Source: Chloroflexota bacterium (GTDB lineage Bacteria > Chloroflexota > UBA6077 > CF-72). Taken from it: a DNA stretch of 39,087 bases. A program made the translations under genes and the position numbers. The DNA is taken from assembly GCA_019247515.1 (NCBI GenBank), contig JAFAOS010000133.1:1-39087 (forward strand), written 5' to 3'. The notes under the pieces are model-generated. The model ran no database searches. It was not told the origin of the DNA and saw nothing but the letters and a program-made list of their open reading frames with translations. Every line of letters starts with the position of its first letter. Position 1 is the first letter of the stretch. This document shows, in pieces, positions 16,464-26,145 of this stretch.

Positions 16464-18113
16464 CTACCTGAAGCCGCGTCCTTCGTACGGGACGCTGATC
16501 TCCTCGCTGCCGGGCACCGCCCGCACGCGCGGTACGACTGCGCCCTCTCCCCTCTGACGCGGGAACGCGTCCGGTCGGCCCAGGTCGCGAACGAGAGCGT
16601 CGATCAGGTCCGCCGTCACGTGCTCCATGATGTAGATGTGCGAATACTCGCGCTCCGTGCCGCTCACCAGCAGCCGCTCGTTCGACAGGGAGTACTTGCG
16701 CACGATGTCTTCGCTGGGCCGGCGGAACCGAACGGTCAGCGCGAGCGGCGACCGCTCCACCCAGAGGTCCTCCGCCCGGTCGGCCTGCAGTTGCTGCAGA
16801 CGCTCGTGCGCGTAGCCCGCCAGCTCCGCCAGCGTCACCGCCTTGCGGATCTGTCTGTCGAACGAGTGGGTCGCCAGGTACTGCCAGAAGACGACCGCCG
16901 AGAGGCCGTTGCGCGACCCGGCGAACGTGCTGTCTCGCGCACCGATGTAGACGGGATCGGCTGGGGCGCGCAACTGCAGTTTCGTTCTGGTCATGTAGAT
17001 CCCGCAGGGCCAGGGGGCGCCGATCCACTTGTGCCCGCTCATCGAGATCGAGCTGACCTGCGGTAGACGGAAGTCGAAGACAGGCCCGCACGCCGACACG
17101 TTGTCCGCCGCGCGGGCCATCTCCATAAAGGGCATGTGCGCTGCCCCCAGCGCGCCGTCCACGTGCAGCCAGAAGCCCGCGCGGATGTCCTCGTCGTGGA
17201 CGGGCCGGCCGCTATACGGATCGGTCTCGTCGTACCGCACCTGGCGGTTGACCAGCCCGTACCTCTCGAAGATGGGTGCCAGCAGGTCGCAGGCTCGGGC
17301 GACGTCGTCGTACGCGCCCTTGAATGTCGTGCCGTAATTGAGGCAGATCAGTATTGGATAGCCTTCGGCAGCAAAGAACTCGACGAGCTTCGCGAGCGCA
17401 GCGAGGTCCGTCTGCCCCGTTTCGGTCGACGGCACCTCCGACGGCCAGGGCCGACCCGAATGGAGCGGATTGTGCGCATCGCCGTACTTCTGCCGGGCGA
17501 TGCTGTGAAACGTCTGAATGCCCAGGACGAGGGCGTCCTTGACGATCGAATAGTGCGTATCACTCGAGTAGAAGAGCACTGGAGTGTACGCGTTCGGATT
17601 GTTCGTCGCTGGCCTGGGCAATTGATACACGAGGTGTTGGTCGTACTCGTCGAAATCTTCGTGGAGGGCTTTGCCGGAGAGATAGTCGCGTGCATTCCAC
17701 AGCGCGTACATATTGCCCTCGGTGCTGCCCATGGACGTGATGTAGCCCCAGTAGGACTCCGGGTCGGCGTCGTCGTGTGGCCAGCGCGCGTTCCACAGGG
17801 CGGCGTAGTAGTCGAGGACCGCGCGTTCCAGCCATTTGGAGTTGATGGTGAAGTTCCCAGGTTGGAACGGATCACCAACGTTGTTCAGGTGGAAGTTGAG
17901 ATAGTCCTTCAGTACTTCCTTGTATTCGAGCTCCTGGTCGGTCTGGTAGCCCAGGAACGTAGCCCTCTTCTCGGATAGATGGGCGAGGAAACGCTCATGG
18001 ACTCTGGCGATCGTTTCCGGCGGGAGCCCGTCCGCGCCCACGCGGAAGTCCGCGGGCGCGACGCCGGGGACGGCGGAGCTCGAGTAGGCGGGCTGAGTCG
18101 GCTGGGTCACCAT
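16464..18113 (-). CDS. PLP-dependent decarboxylase (group II, histidine/glutamate decarboxylase-like)
   Basis: A 549-aa fold-type I PLP enzyme expected to decarboxylate an amino acid to an amine. Visible landmarks are SMGSTEGNMYALWNAR (cofactor phosphate loop), SSDTHYSIVKDA (ring-stacking His), WLHVDGALGAAHMPF (Asp pairing with the pyridine nitrogen) and SISMSGHKWIGAPWPCG with the Schiff-base Lys. The order and the N-terminal FLGYQTDQELEYKEVLKDYL resemble histidine-decarboxylase-type members, but substrate choice is not certain. The frame is open further upstream, but ATG 18113 has an excellent GGAGGAGA ribosome site 7 nt before it. It heads a possible leftward unit with the DUF4337-like and MDR genes. 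Confidence 0.9.
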   Translation of the reverse strand: MVTQPTQPAYSSSAVPGVAPADFRVGADGLPPETIARVHERFLAHLSEKRATFLGYQTDQELEYKEVLKDYLNFHLNNVGDPFQPGNFTINSKWLERAVLDYYAALWNARWPHDDADPESYWGYITSMGSTEGNMYALWNARDYLSGKALHEDFDEYDQHLVYQLPRPATNNPNAYTPVLFYSSDTHYSIVKDALVLGIQTFHSIARQKYGDAHNPLHSGRPWPSEVPSTETGQTDLAALAKLVEFFAAEGYPILICLNYGTTFKGAYDDVARACDLLAPIFERYGLVNRQVRYDETDPYSGRPVHDEDIRAGFWLHVDGALGAAHMPFMEMARAADNVSACGPVFDFRLPQVSSISMSGHKWIGAPWPCGIYMTRTKLQLRAPADPVYIGARDSTFAGSRNGLSAVVFWQYLATHSFDRQIRKAVTLAELAGYAHERLQQLQADRAEDLWVERSPLALTVRFRRPSEDIVRKYSLSNERLLVSGTEREYSHIYIMEHVTADLIDALVRDLGRPDAFPRQRGEGAVVPRVRAVPGSEEISVPYEGRGFR

Positions 18114-18223
18114 TTGACGTCTCCTCCGGGATAACATCGGGGTGCGTCGCGATTGCCACGACCGAGGCGGTCTGCTCATCTACCTTACGGCTCCGACGTG
18201 GGACAGGGTATGGTGAGAGCATC

Positions 18224-19246
18224 ATGGCTGAAGGCACGGCCCTGGTCGTCGAGGCGGCCGGGCACGAGATTGCGGTCACCAGCCCCAGCAAGGTCTTCTT
18301 CCCCGAACGAGGCGAGACGAAGCTCGACCTCGTCCGCTACTACCTCGATACAATCGTAGTCGAGCCGTTGATGCGGGCGATGGGCGGCCGCCCGGTTCTG
18401 CTCCAGCGCTACCCGAATGGCGCCGGAGGGCCCTCGTTTTTCCAGAAGCGCGTCCCGGAGTCGCGGCCGGAGTGGCTGCAGACGGCGGTCGTCAGCACGC
18501 CGAACGGCACCACCTCCGACGCCCTCGTCGCGGCAGACGTGGCTCACGTGATCTGGGCAGTGAACCTCGGCTGCATCGGTTTCCACGTGTGGCCGTCGCA
18601 TGCCGACGACCTGGAGCACGCGGACGAGCTGCGCATCGACCTGGACCCTTCACCCGGCGTGACCTTCGACATGGTTCAGGAGGCGGCGCGCGAGGTGCGT
18701 CGGCTGTTTGACGAGCACGGCCTGAGCGCCATGCCGAAGACAACCGGTAATCGCGGAATCCACATCTACCTCCGGCTCCAGCCGCGCTGGACGTCGTACG
18801 AGGTGCGCAGCGCGGCCGTGGCCGTCGCCCGCGAGCTGGAGCGACGCCGGCCGGAGCTGATGACCGCGGCATGGTGGAAGGAAGAGCGCGGTCGGCGGGT
18901 CTTCATCGACTACAACCAGAACGCGCCCCACAAGACGATTTTCGGCGCCTGGTCGGTTCGCGCCCGACCCGGCGCGCAGGTGTCGACGCCCTTCACCTGG
19001 GATGAGCTGGACGCGATCCAGCCGGACGCGCTGACCATCGCCACCGTGCCGCAACGACTGCGGGCCGCGGGCGATCCATGGGCGGAGATGTCGCCGCAGT
19101 CGCTGGAGCCGCTGTTGCTGATGCACGCGCGCGACGCCGAGGCGGGGCTTCCCGATGCCGCCTGGCCGCCGGTCTATCCCAAAATGCCGGGCGAGCCACC
19201 GCGCGTGGCGCCCAGCCGCGCCAGGAAGGCGCCGCCGGCGGAGTGA
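18224..19246 (+). CDS. LigD-type polymerase (PrimPol) domain protein, stand-alone
   Basis: A 340-aa archaeo-eukaryotic primase-type polymerase corresponding to the POL domain of LigD, which fills gaps during Ku-dependent end joining. Signatures are SPSKVFFPERGETKLDLVRY near the N-terminus, LLQRYPNGAGGPSFFQKRVP, then LRIDLDPSPGVTFD with the two metal-binding Asp residues, GNRGIHIYLRL with the catalytic His, and FIDYNQNAPHKTIFGAWSVR. Length equals one POL domain, with no ligase or phosphoesterase part, and no Ku or ligase gene is in the window. The Pro/Ala/Arg-rich tail is basic. It diverges from the PLP decarboxylase with 110 nt between starts. Stand-alone versions are common in organisms that carry split LigD sets. 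Confidence 0.93.
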   Translation: MAEGTALVVEAAGHEIAVTSPSKVFFPERGETKLDLVRYYLDTIVVEPLMRAMGGRPVLLQRYPNGAGGPSFFQKRVPESRPEWLQTAVVSTPNGTTSDALVAADVAHVIWAVNLGCIGFHVWPSHADDLEHADELRIDLDPSPGVTFDMVQEAAREVRRLFDEHGLSAMPKTTGNRGIHIYLRLQPRWTSYEVRSAAVAVARELERRRPELMTAAWWKEERGRRVFIDYNQNAPHKTIFGAWSVRARPGAQVSTPFTWDELDAIQPDALTIATVPQRLRAAGDPWAEMSPQSLEPLLLMHARDAEAGLPDAAWPPVYPKMPGEPPRVAPSRARKAPPAE

Positions 19247-19292
19247 AGCGAAGGACGGTATCCTGCCCGAGGCCCCGGGAAAGGCGGACGCG

Positions 19293-20957
19293 ATGGTGAA
19301 CCCCGCACAAACGAAGACGCTCCTGAGCCGGCGGGCGGCGCTGGCGGTGATTGGCATGGGTGCTGGTGCGAGCCTGGCGTCGGCGTGCGGCATCGCACCT
19401 GTGACGAGTCCGGCAACACAGGTTCCTGCAACACAATCACCCCCGACACAGGCAACTGCCGCCACGACGGTCGTCGTCTCGCCCATCACTCCACCAGCGC
19501 CCACCACCCCCGTGGCGTCTTCACGTGCCGGCGGTACCCTGCGCATCGGCATCCTCGGCGACATCCCCAGCCTGGACCCGCACCAGCTGACGCCGCCGGT
19601 CCCGGACGTGACCTTCAGCGTCTGGGACCGTCTGCTGGAGTACGACCCCAAACTCACGCCGCTGCCGCTGCTGGCGGAGAGCTGGGACATGAGCAGCGAC
19701 GGTACCCAGATCAAGCTCACCTTGCGCCAGGGGGTCCAGTTCCACACCGGCCGCGAGATGACCAGCGACGACGTCAAATGGACCTTTACCCGCCTCAGGA
19801 CCGACCCGGTTGTCGCGGTGACCGGCTTCTATACGCAGTCGGCGCCGATGGCCTCCGTCGATACCCTCGACAAGTACAGCGTCGTGTTGAAGTCTGACGC
19901 CCCGTGGCCGGGTGTGTACGACCTGCTGGCGCTCATGAGCGTGGTGGACCCCGTCACCATGCAAGGACCGAACGCCAAGACGCATGCGGTCGGCACCGGA
20001 CCGTTCAAATTCGTCGAGTGGATCCAGGGCGACCATCTCCGCTTCGTCCGGAATGAGCAGTACTGGGACTCGGGCAAGCCCTTCCTCGACGAGTTGTACT
20101 TCCAGGTCTTCCGCGACCCTCAGGCGATGATGACCGCGCTCGAGGCGGGCGCAATTGACGCCGCTGACCACCCCCCGCTGGTAGACGCGGCACGGCTGCA
20201 GACTGACCAGAACTACCAGGTGCTGACTGCCCAGACTGGCGGGACACGCTACTCGTTTGTCTTCGACACGTTGACCGCGCCGTGCGACAACCAGCAGTTT
20301 CGCCAGGCGATGGTGTATGCCATCGATCGCCAGCGGATGGTCAGCACGGTGCTGCACGGCATCGGTTCCGCGTGCGACTTGCCGTTCGCACCGAGCTCGC
20401 CGGCCTACGACGCCGCCAAGGACCAGTTCTACGCCTTCGATCTCGACAAGGCCCAGGCGCTGCTCGAAGCATCGGGCGAGTCGAGCCCGTCAGTGGACTT
20501 CAACTATTCCAGCGTGTCCACGGAATGGGCAGGCATCGCGCAGATCTACCAGTCCGATCTGGCGAGGATCGGCGTGACGCTGAACCTCAAGCCGGTGGAT
20601 CCGGTCACCCTCAACACACAACTGAGGAGTCATACGTACACGGGCATGATGACCGGCACGAACTCCCTGGGCCAGGTGTCGCCGACGCAGTTAGCCTTCA
20701 GCCCGTATTACAGCCCGCTCGTCAGCTTCTCCGGGTTCAAAACGGACACGCTCACGCAGCTGGCCGATCACCTGCAACACGAGGTGGACCCGGCGCGTCA
20801 GAAGCAAACCTATGCAGACTGGACGGACTACGTGATCGACCAGGTCTGGGCAGGTCAGATCGCGACCAGCCTTCCCGTCACCGCCCTCACGTCCAAGGTC
20901 CAGGGCCTGGTGTACAACCAGCTCGAGATGCTGGACTACCGAGGTGCACATCTGTAG
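19293..20957 (+). CDS. ABC transporter substrate-binding lipoprotein, family 5 (oligopeptide/oligosaccharide type)
   Basis: A 554-aa surface lipoprotein of the SBP_bac_5 class. The leader has a twin-arginine-like LLSRRAALAVIGMG and a lipobox LASAC with Cys32, followed by a Thr/Pro/Ala-rich linker (35-78). The body shows the family signature GGTLRIGILGDIPSLDPHQ, then LLAESWDMSSDGTQIKLTLR and the block VQFHTGREMTSDDVKWTF. The open frame reaches back into the LigD gene, but ATG 19293 is the only start that puts a signal peptide first. No Opp/Dpp permease genes follow; instead a GH127 enzyme and a family-1 sugar ABC system do, so this protein may deliver a glycan to a transporter encoded elsewhere. 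Confidence 0.9.
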   Translation: MVNPAQTKTLLSRRAALAVIGMGAGASLASACGIAPVTSPATQVPATQSPPTQATAATTVVVSPITPPAPTTPVASSRAGGTLRIGILGDIPSLDPHQLTPPVPDVTFSVWDRLLEYDPKLTPLPLLAESWDMSSDGTQIKLTLRQGVQFHTGREMTSDDVKWTFTRLRTDPVVAVTGFYTQSAPMASVDTLDKYSVVLKSDAPWPGVYDLLALMSVVDPVTMQGPNAKTHAVGTGPFKFVEWIQGDHLRFVRNEQYWDSGKPFLDELYFQVFRDPQAMMTALEAGAIDAADHPPLVDAARLQTDQNYQVLTAQTGGTRYSFVFDTLTAPCDNQQFRQAMVYAIDRQRMVSTVLHGIGSACDLPFAPSSPAYDAAKDQFYAFDLDKAQALLEASGESSPSVDFNYSSVSTEWAGIAQIYQSDLARIGVTLNLKPVDPVTLNTQLRSHTYTGMMTGTNSLGQVSPTQLAFSPYYSPLVSFSGFKTDTLTQLADHLQHEVDPARQKQTYADWTDYVIDQVWAGQIATSLPVTALTSKVQGLVYNQLEMLDYRGAHL

Positions 20958-20972
20958 CGGCGTCGGAGCAGA

Positions 20973-22925
20973 ATGCTGACGGATACCGCCCTCAGCCCCA
21001 ATGTACGCCTGCGCAGCGTGCCGCTCGGCGCGAGCCGCTGGACTCGCGGGTTCTGGCACGCTCTCTTCGAGCGCTGCCACGCGGTCATGCTCCCGAACAT
21101 GTGGCGGCTCCTCGAACATCCTGACATTTCCCACGCGTACGCCAACTTTGTGATCGCCGCCGGCGAGCAGCCTGGTCGCCACGCCGGTCCCAAGTGGCAT
21201 GACGGCGACTTCTACAAATGGCTCGAAGCCGCCGCCGCGGTGTATGCGACAACCCGAGACCCACTCCTCGAGAGCCTCATGGACCGCGTGATCGACACCA
21301 TCGGCAGAGCCCAGCGACAGGACGGCTACCTGCACACGCCGATCGTCATCGAGCAGCGCGGCGGAGACACACCGGGCGCGACAGAGTTCCAGGAGCGGCT
21401 GGACTTCGAGACCTACAACATGGGCCATCTGATGACGGCGGCCTGCATCCACTTCCGCGCCACCGGCAAGCGCTCATTGCTGGCCATCGCCCGCCGGGCC
21501 GCCGACTACCTGTACCGCTTCCACACAACGGCCGCGCCGGAGCTGGCCAGAAACGCAATCTGCCCGTCCCATTACATGGGGGTCATCGAGCTCTACCGCA
21601 CCACCGGTGATCGGAAATACCTGGAATTGGGCAAGAACCTGGTCGAGCTCCGCGACCTGGTGAGCGGCGGGACCGACGACAATCAAGACAGGCTGCCGTT
21701 CAGGCAACAGACGCAGGCCGTGGGCCACGCGGTGCGCGCCAATTACCTGTACGCCGGTGTTGCGGACGTGGTGGCCGAAACCGGCGACACCTCGCTGCTC
21801 GACACGCTGCAGACGCTGTGGACCAACGTCGTGACGCGCAAGATGTCGATCACCGGTGGGTGCGGGGCACTGTACGACGGCGCCTCGCCCGATGGCTCGC
21901 CGGACCAGGCCAGCATCAACCGCGTGCACCAGGCGTACGGACGCGACTACCAGTTGCCGAACGCGACCGCCCACAACGAGACCTGCGCCAGCGTCGGCAA
22001 CGTGCTGTGGAACTGGCGCATGCTGTCGATCACCGGCGACGCGCGCTTTGCCGACACGCTCGAGCTCGTACTGTTCAACGTGTTGTCGAGCATCGGGCTG
22101 GATGGCAAGTCCTTCTTCTACACCAACACGCTGCGACAGGTGGAGCTGCCGTTCGATTTGCGCTGGTCGCGTACGCGTACGCCGTACATCAGCTGTTTCT
22201 GCTGCCCGCCGAACATCGTGCGCACGATCGCGGAGTCCAGCGGCTACGCCTACTCCGTTTCCGAGGATGGTGTATGGGTGAATCTGTACGGCGGAAGCGT
22301 TCTGGACACGCGCTTTGGGAGCGGCTCTCGAATCCGGCTCGCACAGCATTCAGCGTATCCGTGGGAGGGTCGAGTCGTCCTTACCATCCAAGATGCTTCA
22401 GCGGAACCCTTCGCGTTGAGAGTGCGCATCCCCGGATGGGCAACGGGAGCAAGTTTGCAAGTGAATGGCTCGACTGAGACGACGACAAGCGGCACCTACC
22501 ACGAGGTCCGTCGCGCGTGGCGCGCCGGCGACACGGTCGAGCTCGATTTACCACTACGGCCCCGACGCATGCAGGCGCATCCACGCGTCGAGGAAACGCG
22601 TAATCAGGTGGCGATCATGCGCGGACCGCTCGTCTACTGCCTCGAATCGACCGATCTCGGCAACGGTCTGCGCATCGACGATGTCCTGGTTCCGCGCGAC
22701 ATCGAGCTCACGCCTTTCGCCGAGACAGACGGGCCACTCACGGGCATGACGCTGCTGCGTGGCACAGCAGCAGCCCGCAAGCAGGACACGGGCTTTCGCA
22801 CCGAGCTGTATCGGGAGGTCTCGACCCAACCCGCGCACGAGACTGACATCACGCTGATTCCCTACTTCGGCTGGGCAAACCGGGGTCCATCCGAGATGAG
22901 CGTGTGGCTGCCCCTGGCATCGTGA
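20973..22925 (+). CDS. GH127 beta-L-arabinofuranosidase-like enzyme
   Basis: A 650-aa glycoside hydrolase family 127 protein (DUF1680 fold: an alpha/alpha barrel with C-terminal beta domains). In the characterised HypBA1 the site uses a Zn-bound Cys nucleophile and Glu residues. Here HNETCAS (334-340) supplies the Glu336/Cys338 pair, and ISCFCCPPNIVRT (406-418) supplies the Cys-Cys-Pro with nucleophile candidates 410-411. GFWHALFERCHAVMLPNMW near the N-terminus and WHDGDFYKWLEAAA (75-88) are also typical. There is no signal peptide, so it should act in the cytoplasm on imported arabinose-containing oligosaccharides. The gene follows the family-5 binding protein by 15 nt and precedes the sugar ABC genes, indicating one operon. 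Exact linkage specificity is inferred from the family. Confidence 0.92.
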   Translation: MLTDTALSPNVRLRSVPLGASRWTRGFWHALFERCHAVMLPNMWRLLEHPDISHAYANFVIAAGEQPGRHAGPKWHDGDFYKWLEAAAAVYATTRDPLLESLMDRVIDTIGRAQRQDGYLHTPIVIEQRGGDTPGATEFQERLDFETYNMGHLMTAACIHFRATGKRSLLAIARRAADYLYRFHTTAAPELARNAICPSHYMGVIELYRTTGDRKYLELGKNLVELRDLVSGGTDDNQDRLPFRQQTQAVGHAVRANYLYAGVADVVAETGDTSLLDTLQTLWTNVVTRKMSITGGCGALYDGASPDGSPDQASINRVHQAYGRDYQLPNATAHNETCASVGNVLWNWRMLSITGDARFADTLELVLFNVLSSIGLDGKSFFYTNTLRQVELPFDLRWSRTRTPYISCFCCPPNIVRTIAESSGYAYSVSEDGVWVNLYGGSVLDTRFGSGSRIRLAQHSAYPWEGRVVLTIQDASAEPFALRVRIPGWATGASLQVNGSTETTTSGTYHEVRRAWRAGDTVELDLPLRPRRMQAHPRVEETRNQVAIMRGPLVYCLESTDLGNGLRIDDVLVPRDIELTPFAETDGPLTGMTLLRGTAAARKQDTGFRTELYREVSTQPAHETDITLIPYFGWANRGPSEMSVWLPLAS

Positions 22926-22963
22926 GCCGGCGCGTTGTGTGGTGGCGGCGTATATTGGTAGAC

Positions 22964-24346
22964 ATGTCGTCCTCGAATGCGTGGCGCCAGCTGATTGTCG
23001 GCTTGACCGGTCTTGCGTTGATCGTCGGAGCCTGCGCTCCGGCCGCCTCGACTCCGCCCACGACGAGCCAGGCGGCTGCCTCGAACGCGCAGTACACGGG
23101 TACCGACCCGAGTAATTTCAGTCTGCTTCTGACGACCGAGAATTCCCAGGTTCCGGCGGAGCTCCAGCGTCTCGCTTCGACCTCCTGCGCTTCCGAGAAC
23201 GCGGCTCTGCCGCTTTCCATCCAGCAGACACCCGGCGCGCAGATTCAACAGCAGATCCAGTTGCTCGCGAGCCAGAACAGCCTGCCGGTGATGTATGCGC
23301 CAACCCAGGCGTTGATCGTGCAAGACGGCGCACTTCAGAAGGCTGGTTACGTGCTCGACGTCAAGAAGGCGCTGTCCGATCTGGGCGTGGGCGACCAGAT
23401 CCTGCCGGGCGCGCAGGCGGTCATCGATCAGCTTTACCCCGGTGTAAGCCCGACGCTCCCGCTCCAGTACAACATCGAGGGCATCTTCTACAACAAGCAA
23501 ATGTTTGCGCAGTACGGCATTACCGCGCCCAAGACCTGGGACGAGCTGGTCGCGGCGGCGACAAAGCTCAAGGCCGCCGGCGTCCAGCCCTTTACCGCGG
23601 GAGGCAAGAGCGGTTGGCCCGTGAGTCGCTGGATCGGTGCCTACATCTTCCGCAGCCTCGGGAACGACGCGATGGCCGCGGTCGCGAACAAGAGCGCCAG
23701 GCTGACCGACGCGGGTTACGTGGCCGCCGCTCAGGCGGTCCAGGACCTGGGCAAAGCCGGTTTCTTTCCAGTGGGCGTCGCATCCGAGGACCTCCCGACT
23801 GCGTACAACGACCTGGTGACGGGCAAGGCCGCAATGGAGTACCAGGGCACGTGGCTGCTTGCCAACATCAACGACCCCACCCAGGACACGGTCGGGCTCG
23901 ACCAGATTGGTCTCATGCAGGTCCCAATCGTTGCAAATGACAAGGGCGACGCCGGCGCCTGGCCGACCAACGTGGGCAGCCCCAACGCGATCAACGCCAA
24001 GTTGTATGGACCCAAAGTCGGCGCCTGGTTGAAGTGCATCGCTCTCAATTACGCCGACAGCCTGATGACCGATCAGAGCGCGTACTCCGGCCTCAAGGCC
24101 AGCCATCCGCCGGTCCTGGCCGCGCCGACGCCGGGCGCGGCGCCCCCACCGGTACCTCCGCTCACCACCGAAGTCGCCAACGACATGGCCAGCGCGAAAT
24201 CGAGCGTCCTCTGGTTCGAGGCTCTGTCTCCGAGTGCGAAGTTCACCGCGGACGCGGGGGCGAACTCGGTGCTGCTCCTGAACGGCAGCATGACGGCCAT
24301 GGAGTACATGACCGGGCTCCAGAACGACCTGGACAACCCCCAGTAG
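22964..24346 (+). CDS. Sugar ABC transporter substrate-binding lipoprotein (family 1)
   Basis: A 460-aa family-1 extracellular binding protein. ATG 22964 gives a signal peptide (about 1-23) ending in the lipobox VGAC with Cys24. The body has SLPVMYAPTQALIVQDG, the family signature LQYNIEGIFYNKQMFAQYGI (about 167-186), then PKTWDELVAAATKLKAAGVQ and GKAAMEYQGTWLLANI. The last motifs are typical of sugar-binding proteins such as those of the MalE/MsmE class. A Pro/Ala-rich insertion near 385-400 (APTPGAAPPPVPPL) is unusual within this fold. The two permease genes follow directly, so this is the capture protein of that importer. Confidence 0.92.
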   Translation: MSSSNAWRQLIVGLTGLALIVGACAPAASTPPTTSQAAASNAQYTGTDPSNFSLLLTTENSQVPAELQRLASTSCASENAALPLSIQQTPGAQIQQQIQLLASQNSLPVMYAPTQALIVQDGALQKAGYVLDVKKALSDLGVGDQILPGAQAVIDQLYPGVSPTLPLQYNIEGIFYNKQMFAQYGITAPKTWDELVAAATKLKAAGVQPFTAGGKSGWPVSRWIGAYIFRSLGNDAMAAVANKSARLTDAGYVAAAQAVQDLGKAGFFPVGVASEDLPTAYNDLVTGKAAMEYQGTWLLANINDPTQDTVGLDQIGLMQVPIVANDKGDAGAWPTNVGSPNAINAKLYGPKVGAWLKCIALNYADSLMTDQSAYSGLKASHPPVLAAPTPGAAPPPVPPLTTEVANDMASAKSSVLWFEALSPSAKFTADAGANSVLLLNGSMTAMEYMTGLQNDLDNPQ

Positions 24347-24386
24347 GCGTCGATCGGACGCGCCGCGGCGTCTCGGACAGAGCGGT

Positions 24387-25280
24387 ATGAACCAGGTCCT
24401 CGGCGACAAGCGGGCCGTCGTCATCCTTCTTGGACCCGCATTGCTCATGTACTCGTTGATCATGGTTATTCCAGTCGGGTGGTCGTTCGCCTACGCGCTG
24501 TACCGAGGCAACCTGATCGAGGGCTTCACGTTCGTCGGGTTGACCAACTTCACCCGGCTGTTCCAGGACGACCAGGTCGCTTCGGCGGTTCGGTTCACTC
24601 TCCTGTATACGCTTGTGATCTCGACCGGTCAGATCGTTCTGGGCTACAGCCTCGCATTGTTCTACACATTCGTGCTCCGTCGCTCGTCGAATCTGATCCG
24701 CACGCTGGTGTTCTTTCCGGTCGTCCTGCCAAGCGTCGCGGTCGGTCTGATGTTCTCCAGGCTGTTCGCGGTCGCCCCGAACACCGGTCCGGTGGCGTCG
24801 GCGCTCAATCTGTTCGGCGTTGCGCCATTCGACTTTTTCGCGGGCGCCGGCACGGCTTTCTGCGTCATCGTCATCATGGATCTGTGGCGCTCGATGGGCT
24901 TTTATGGCGTCCTGCTGTACTCGGGCCTGGTCGACATCCCCGGTGAAATCCTGGAGGCGGCCAGGATCGATGGGGCGCGCGGGTGGAGGTTGGTCCGGAG
25001 CGTGGTCCTGCCCCTGTCGTTGCCGATCCTCGTGTCGGCCATCATCTTCAGCCTCAACGCGTCGCTGAAAGTGTTCGATACGATCGTGGCGCTGACCAAC
25101 GGCGGACCGGGTTCGCAGACCACGCCCATCACGCTGCTGATGTTCCAGACTTCCTTCTTCTACAGCTCGTTTGGCTACGGCTCGTCGATGGCCATCCTCA
25201 TCAGCGTGATGTGCCTGACCGTGACGCTGCTCATCTTCAGGTACTCGCGCGCAGATCTGACGGCCGGCGGGGCAACATGA
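24387..25280 (+). CDS. Sugar ABC transporter permease (MalF/UgpA type)
   Basis: A 297-aa inner-membrane permease with six predicted helices. The N-terminal helix VVILLGPALLMYSLIMVIPV and the FVGLTNFTRLF motif are characteristic of the first permease in sugar uptake systems. The cytoplasmic coupling (EAA) loop reads EILEAARIDGARGWRLVRSV with the conserved EAA---G pattern, and the C-terminal NGGPGSQTTPITL element is also typical. It lies 40 nt after the binding-protein gene and ends in an ATGA overlap with the second permease, so the two subunits are translationally coupled and should form a heterodimer. Confidence 0.95.
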   Translation: MNQVLGDKRAVVILLGPALLMYSLIMVIPVGWSFAYALYRGNLIEGFTFVGLTNFTRLFQDDQVASAVRFTLLYTLVISTGQIVLGYSLALFYTFVLRRSSNLIRTLVFFPVVLPSVAVGLMFSRLFAVAPNTGPVASALNLFGVAPFDFFAGAGTAFCVIVIMDLWRSMGFYGVLLYSGLVDIPGEILEAARIDGARGWRLVRSVVLPLSLPILVSAIIFSLNASLKVFDTIVALTNGGPGSQTTPITLLMFQTSFFYSSFGYGSSMAILISVMCLTVTLLIFRYSRADLTAGGAT

Positions 25281-26101
25281 GATGGCGGGGTATGCCAGCC
25301 AAGCTGTTGATCTGCGTGCTCCTGGTCATCGAGATCTACCCGCTGTTCTGGCTGCTTTCGACGTCGCTCAAGTCGACGCAGGAGTTCCTCAACACGCCTT
25401 TCTGGTCCCTGCCCCGATCCCTCGACTTCCAGAATTATGCGGACGCGTGGACACTGGGGCGTATCGGTACGAGCTTGCAGAACAGCTTGACGGTCACGAT
25501 CCCGTCTGTCGTCCTCATCTTGTTGCTGGGCGCCGCCGCCGGTTTTGCGCTGGAGGTCATGGTCTGGAAAGGTCGAAACTGGGTCCTGCTGGCGATTCTG
25601 GGCGGGATCATGGTGCCGGTGCAGATGATCTTGCTGCCGCTGTTCACGATCTACTTCAAGATCGGACTCACGAATACACTCTGGCCCCTGGTCCTCACCT
25701 ATGTGGGACACGGCTTACCACTCACCACGTTCCTGATGGCCGCGTATTTCAGAGGCGTGCCGCGGGAGCTCTTCGAGTCGGCCACCCTGGACGGAGCCGG
25801 AATCCTGAGAAGTTTCTGGACAGTTGGGTTGCCGTTGGTGCGCAATGGGCTGTTGACCGTCGCGTTGTTGATGTTTTTCTCTACGTACAACGACCTGCTC
25901 ATTGCGCTGACGTTCATCACCGCGAAGGACAGGAGCACCGTTCAGGTGGGGCTGCTCAACTTCCAGGGTGAGTATGGCACGGTCCTGTACGGTCCCCTTT
26001 TCGCCGGGATCTGCATGACCGTGCTCGGCACGCTGGTGGTCTATTTGCTGTTAAGCCGCCAGATCATGCAGGGCCTGGCCGGCGGCGCGCTCAAGGGCTG
26101 A
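25277..26101 (+). CDS. Sugar ABC transporter permease (MalG/UgpE type)
   Basis: A 274-aa permease, second half of the heterodimeric channel. The N-terminus MRWRGMPAKLLICVLLVIEI is followed by YPLFWLLSTSLKSTQEFL, the usual start of MalG-type subunits. The coupling loop is VPRELFESATLDGAGILRSF, an EAA-like motif with Ser replacing the first Ala of the canonical EAA. The end YLLLSRQIMQGLAGGALKG matches the family. ATG 25277 overlaps the stop of the upstream permease (ATGA); the longer upstream reading is within that gene in another frame. No ATPase gene follows, so a shared MsmK/MalK-like ATPase from elsewhere is expected. Confidence 0.95.
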   Translation: MRWRGMPAKLLICVLLVIEIYPLFWLLSTSLKSTQEFLNTPFWSLPRSLDFQNYADAWTLGRIGTSLQNSLTVTIPSVVLILLLGAAAGFALEVMVWKGRNWVLLAILGGIMVPVQMILLPLFTIYFKIGLTNTLWPLVLTYVGHGLPLTTFLMAAYFRGVPRELFESATLDGAGILRSFWTVGLPLVRNGLLTVALLMFFSTYNDLLIALTFITAKDRSTVQVGLLNFQGEYGTVLYGPLFAGICMTVLGTLVVYLLLSRQIMQGLAGGALKG

Positions 26102-26145
26102 GCAAAACCCTGGGCACAGGCGAGTGGAACCATGGGCACCGGCGG

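Noticed and set aside
22862..24463. A long open frame antisense to the sugar-binding lipoprotein gene
   Set aside because: It mirrors the high-GC codon pattern of the sense gene, has no recognisable domain, and the sense protein has a clear signal peptide and family motifs.
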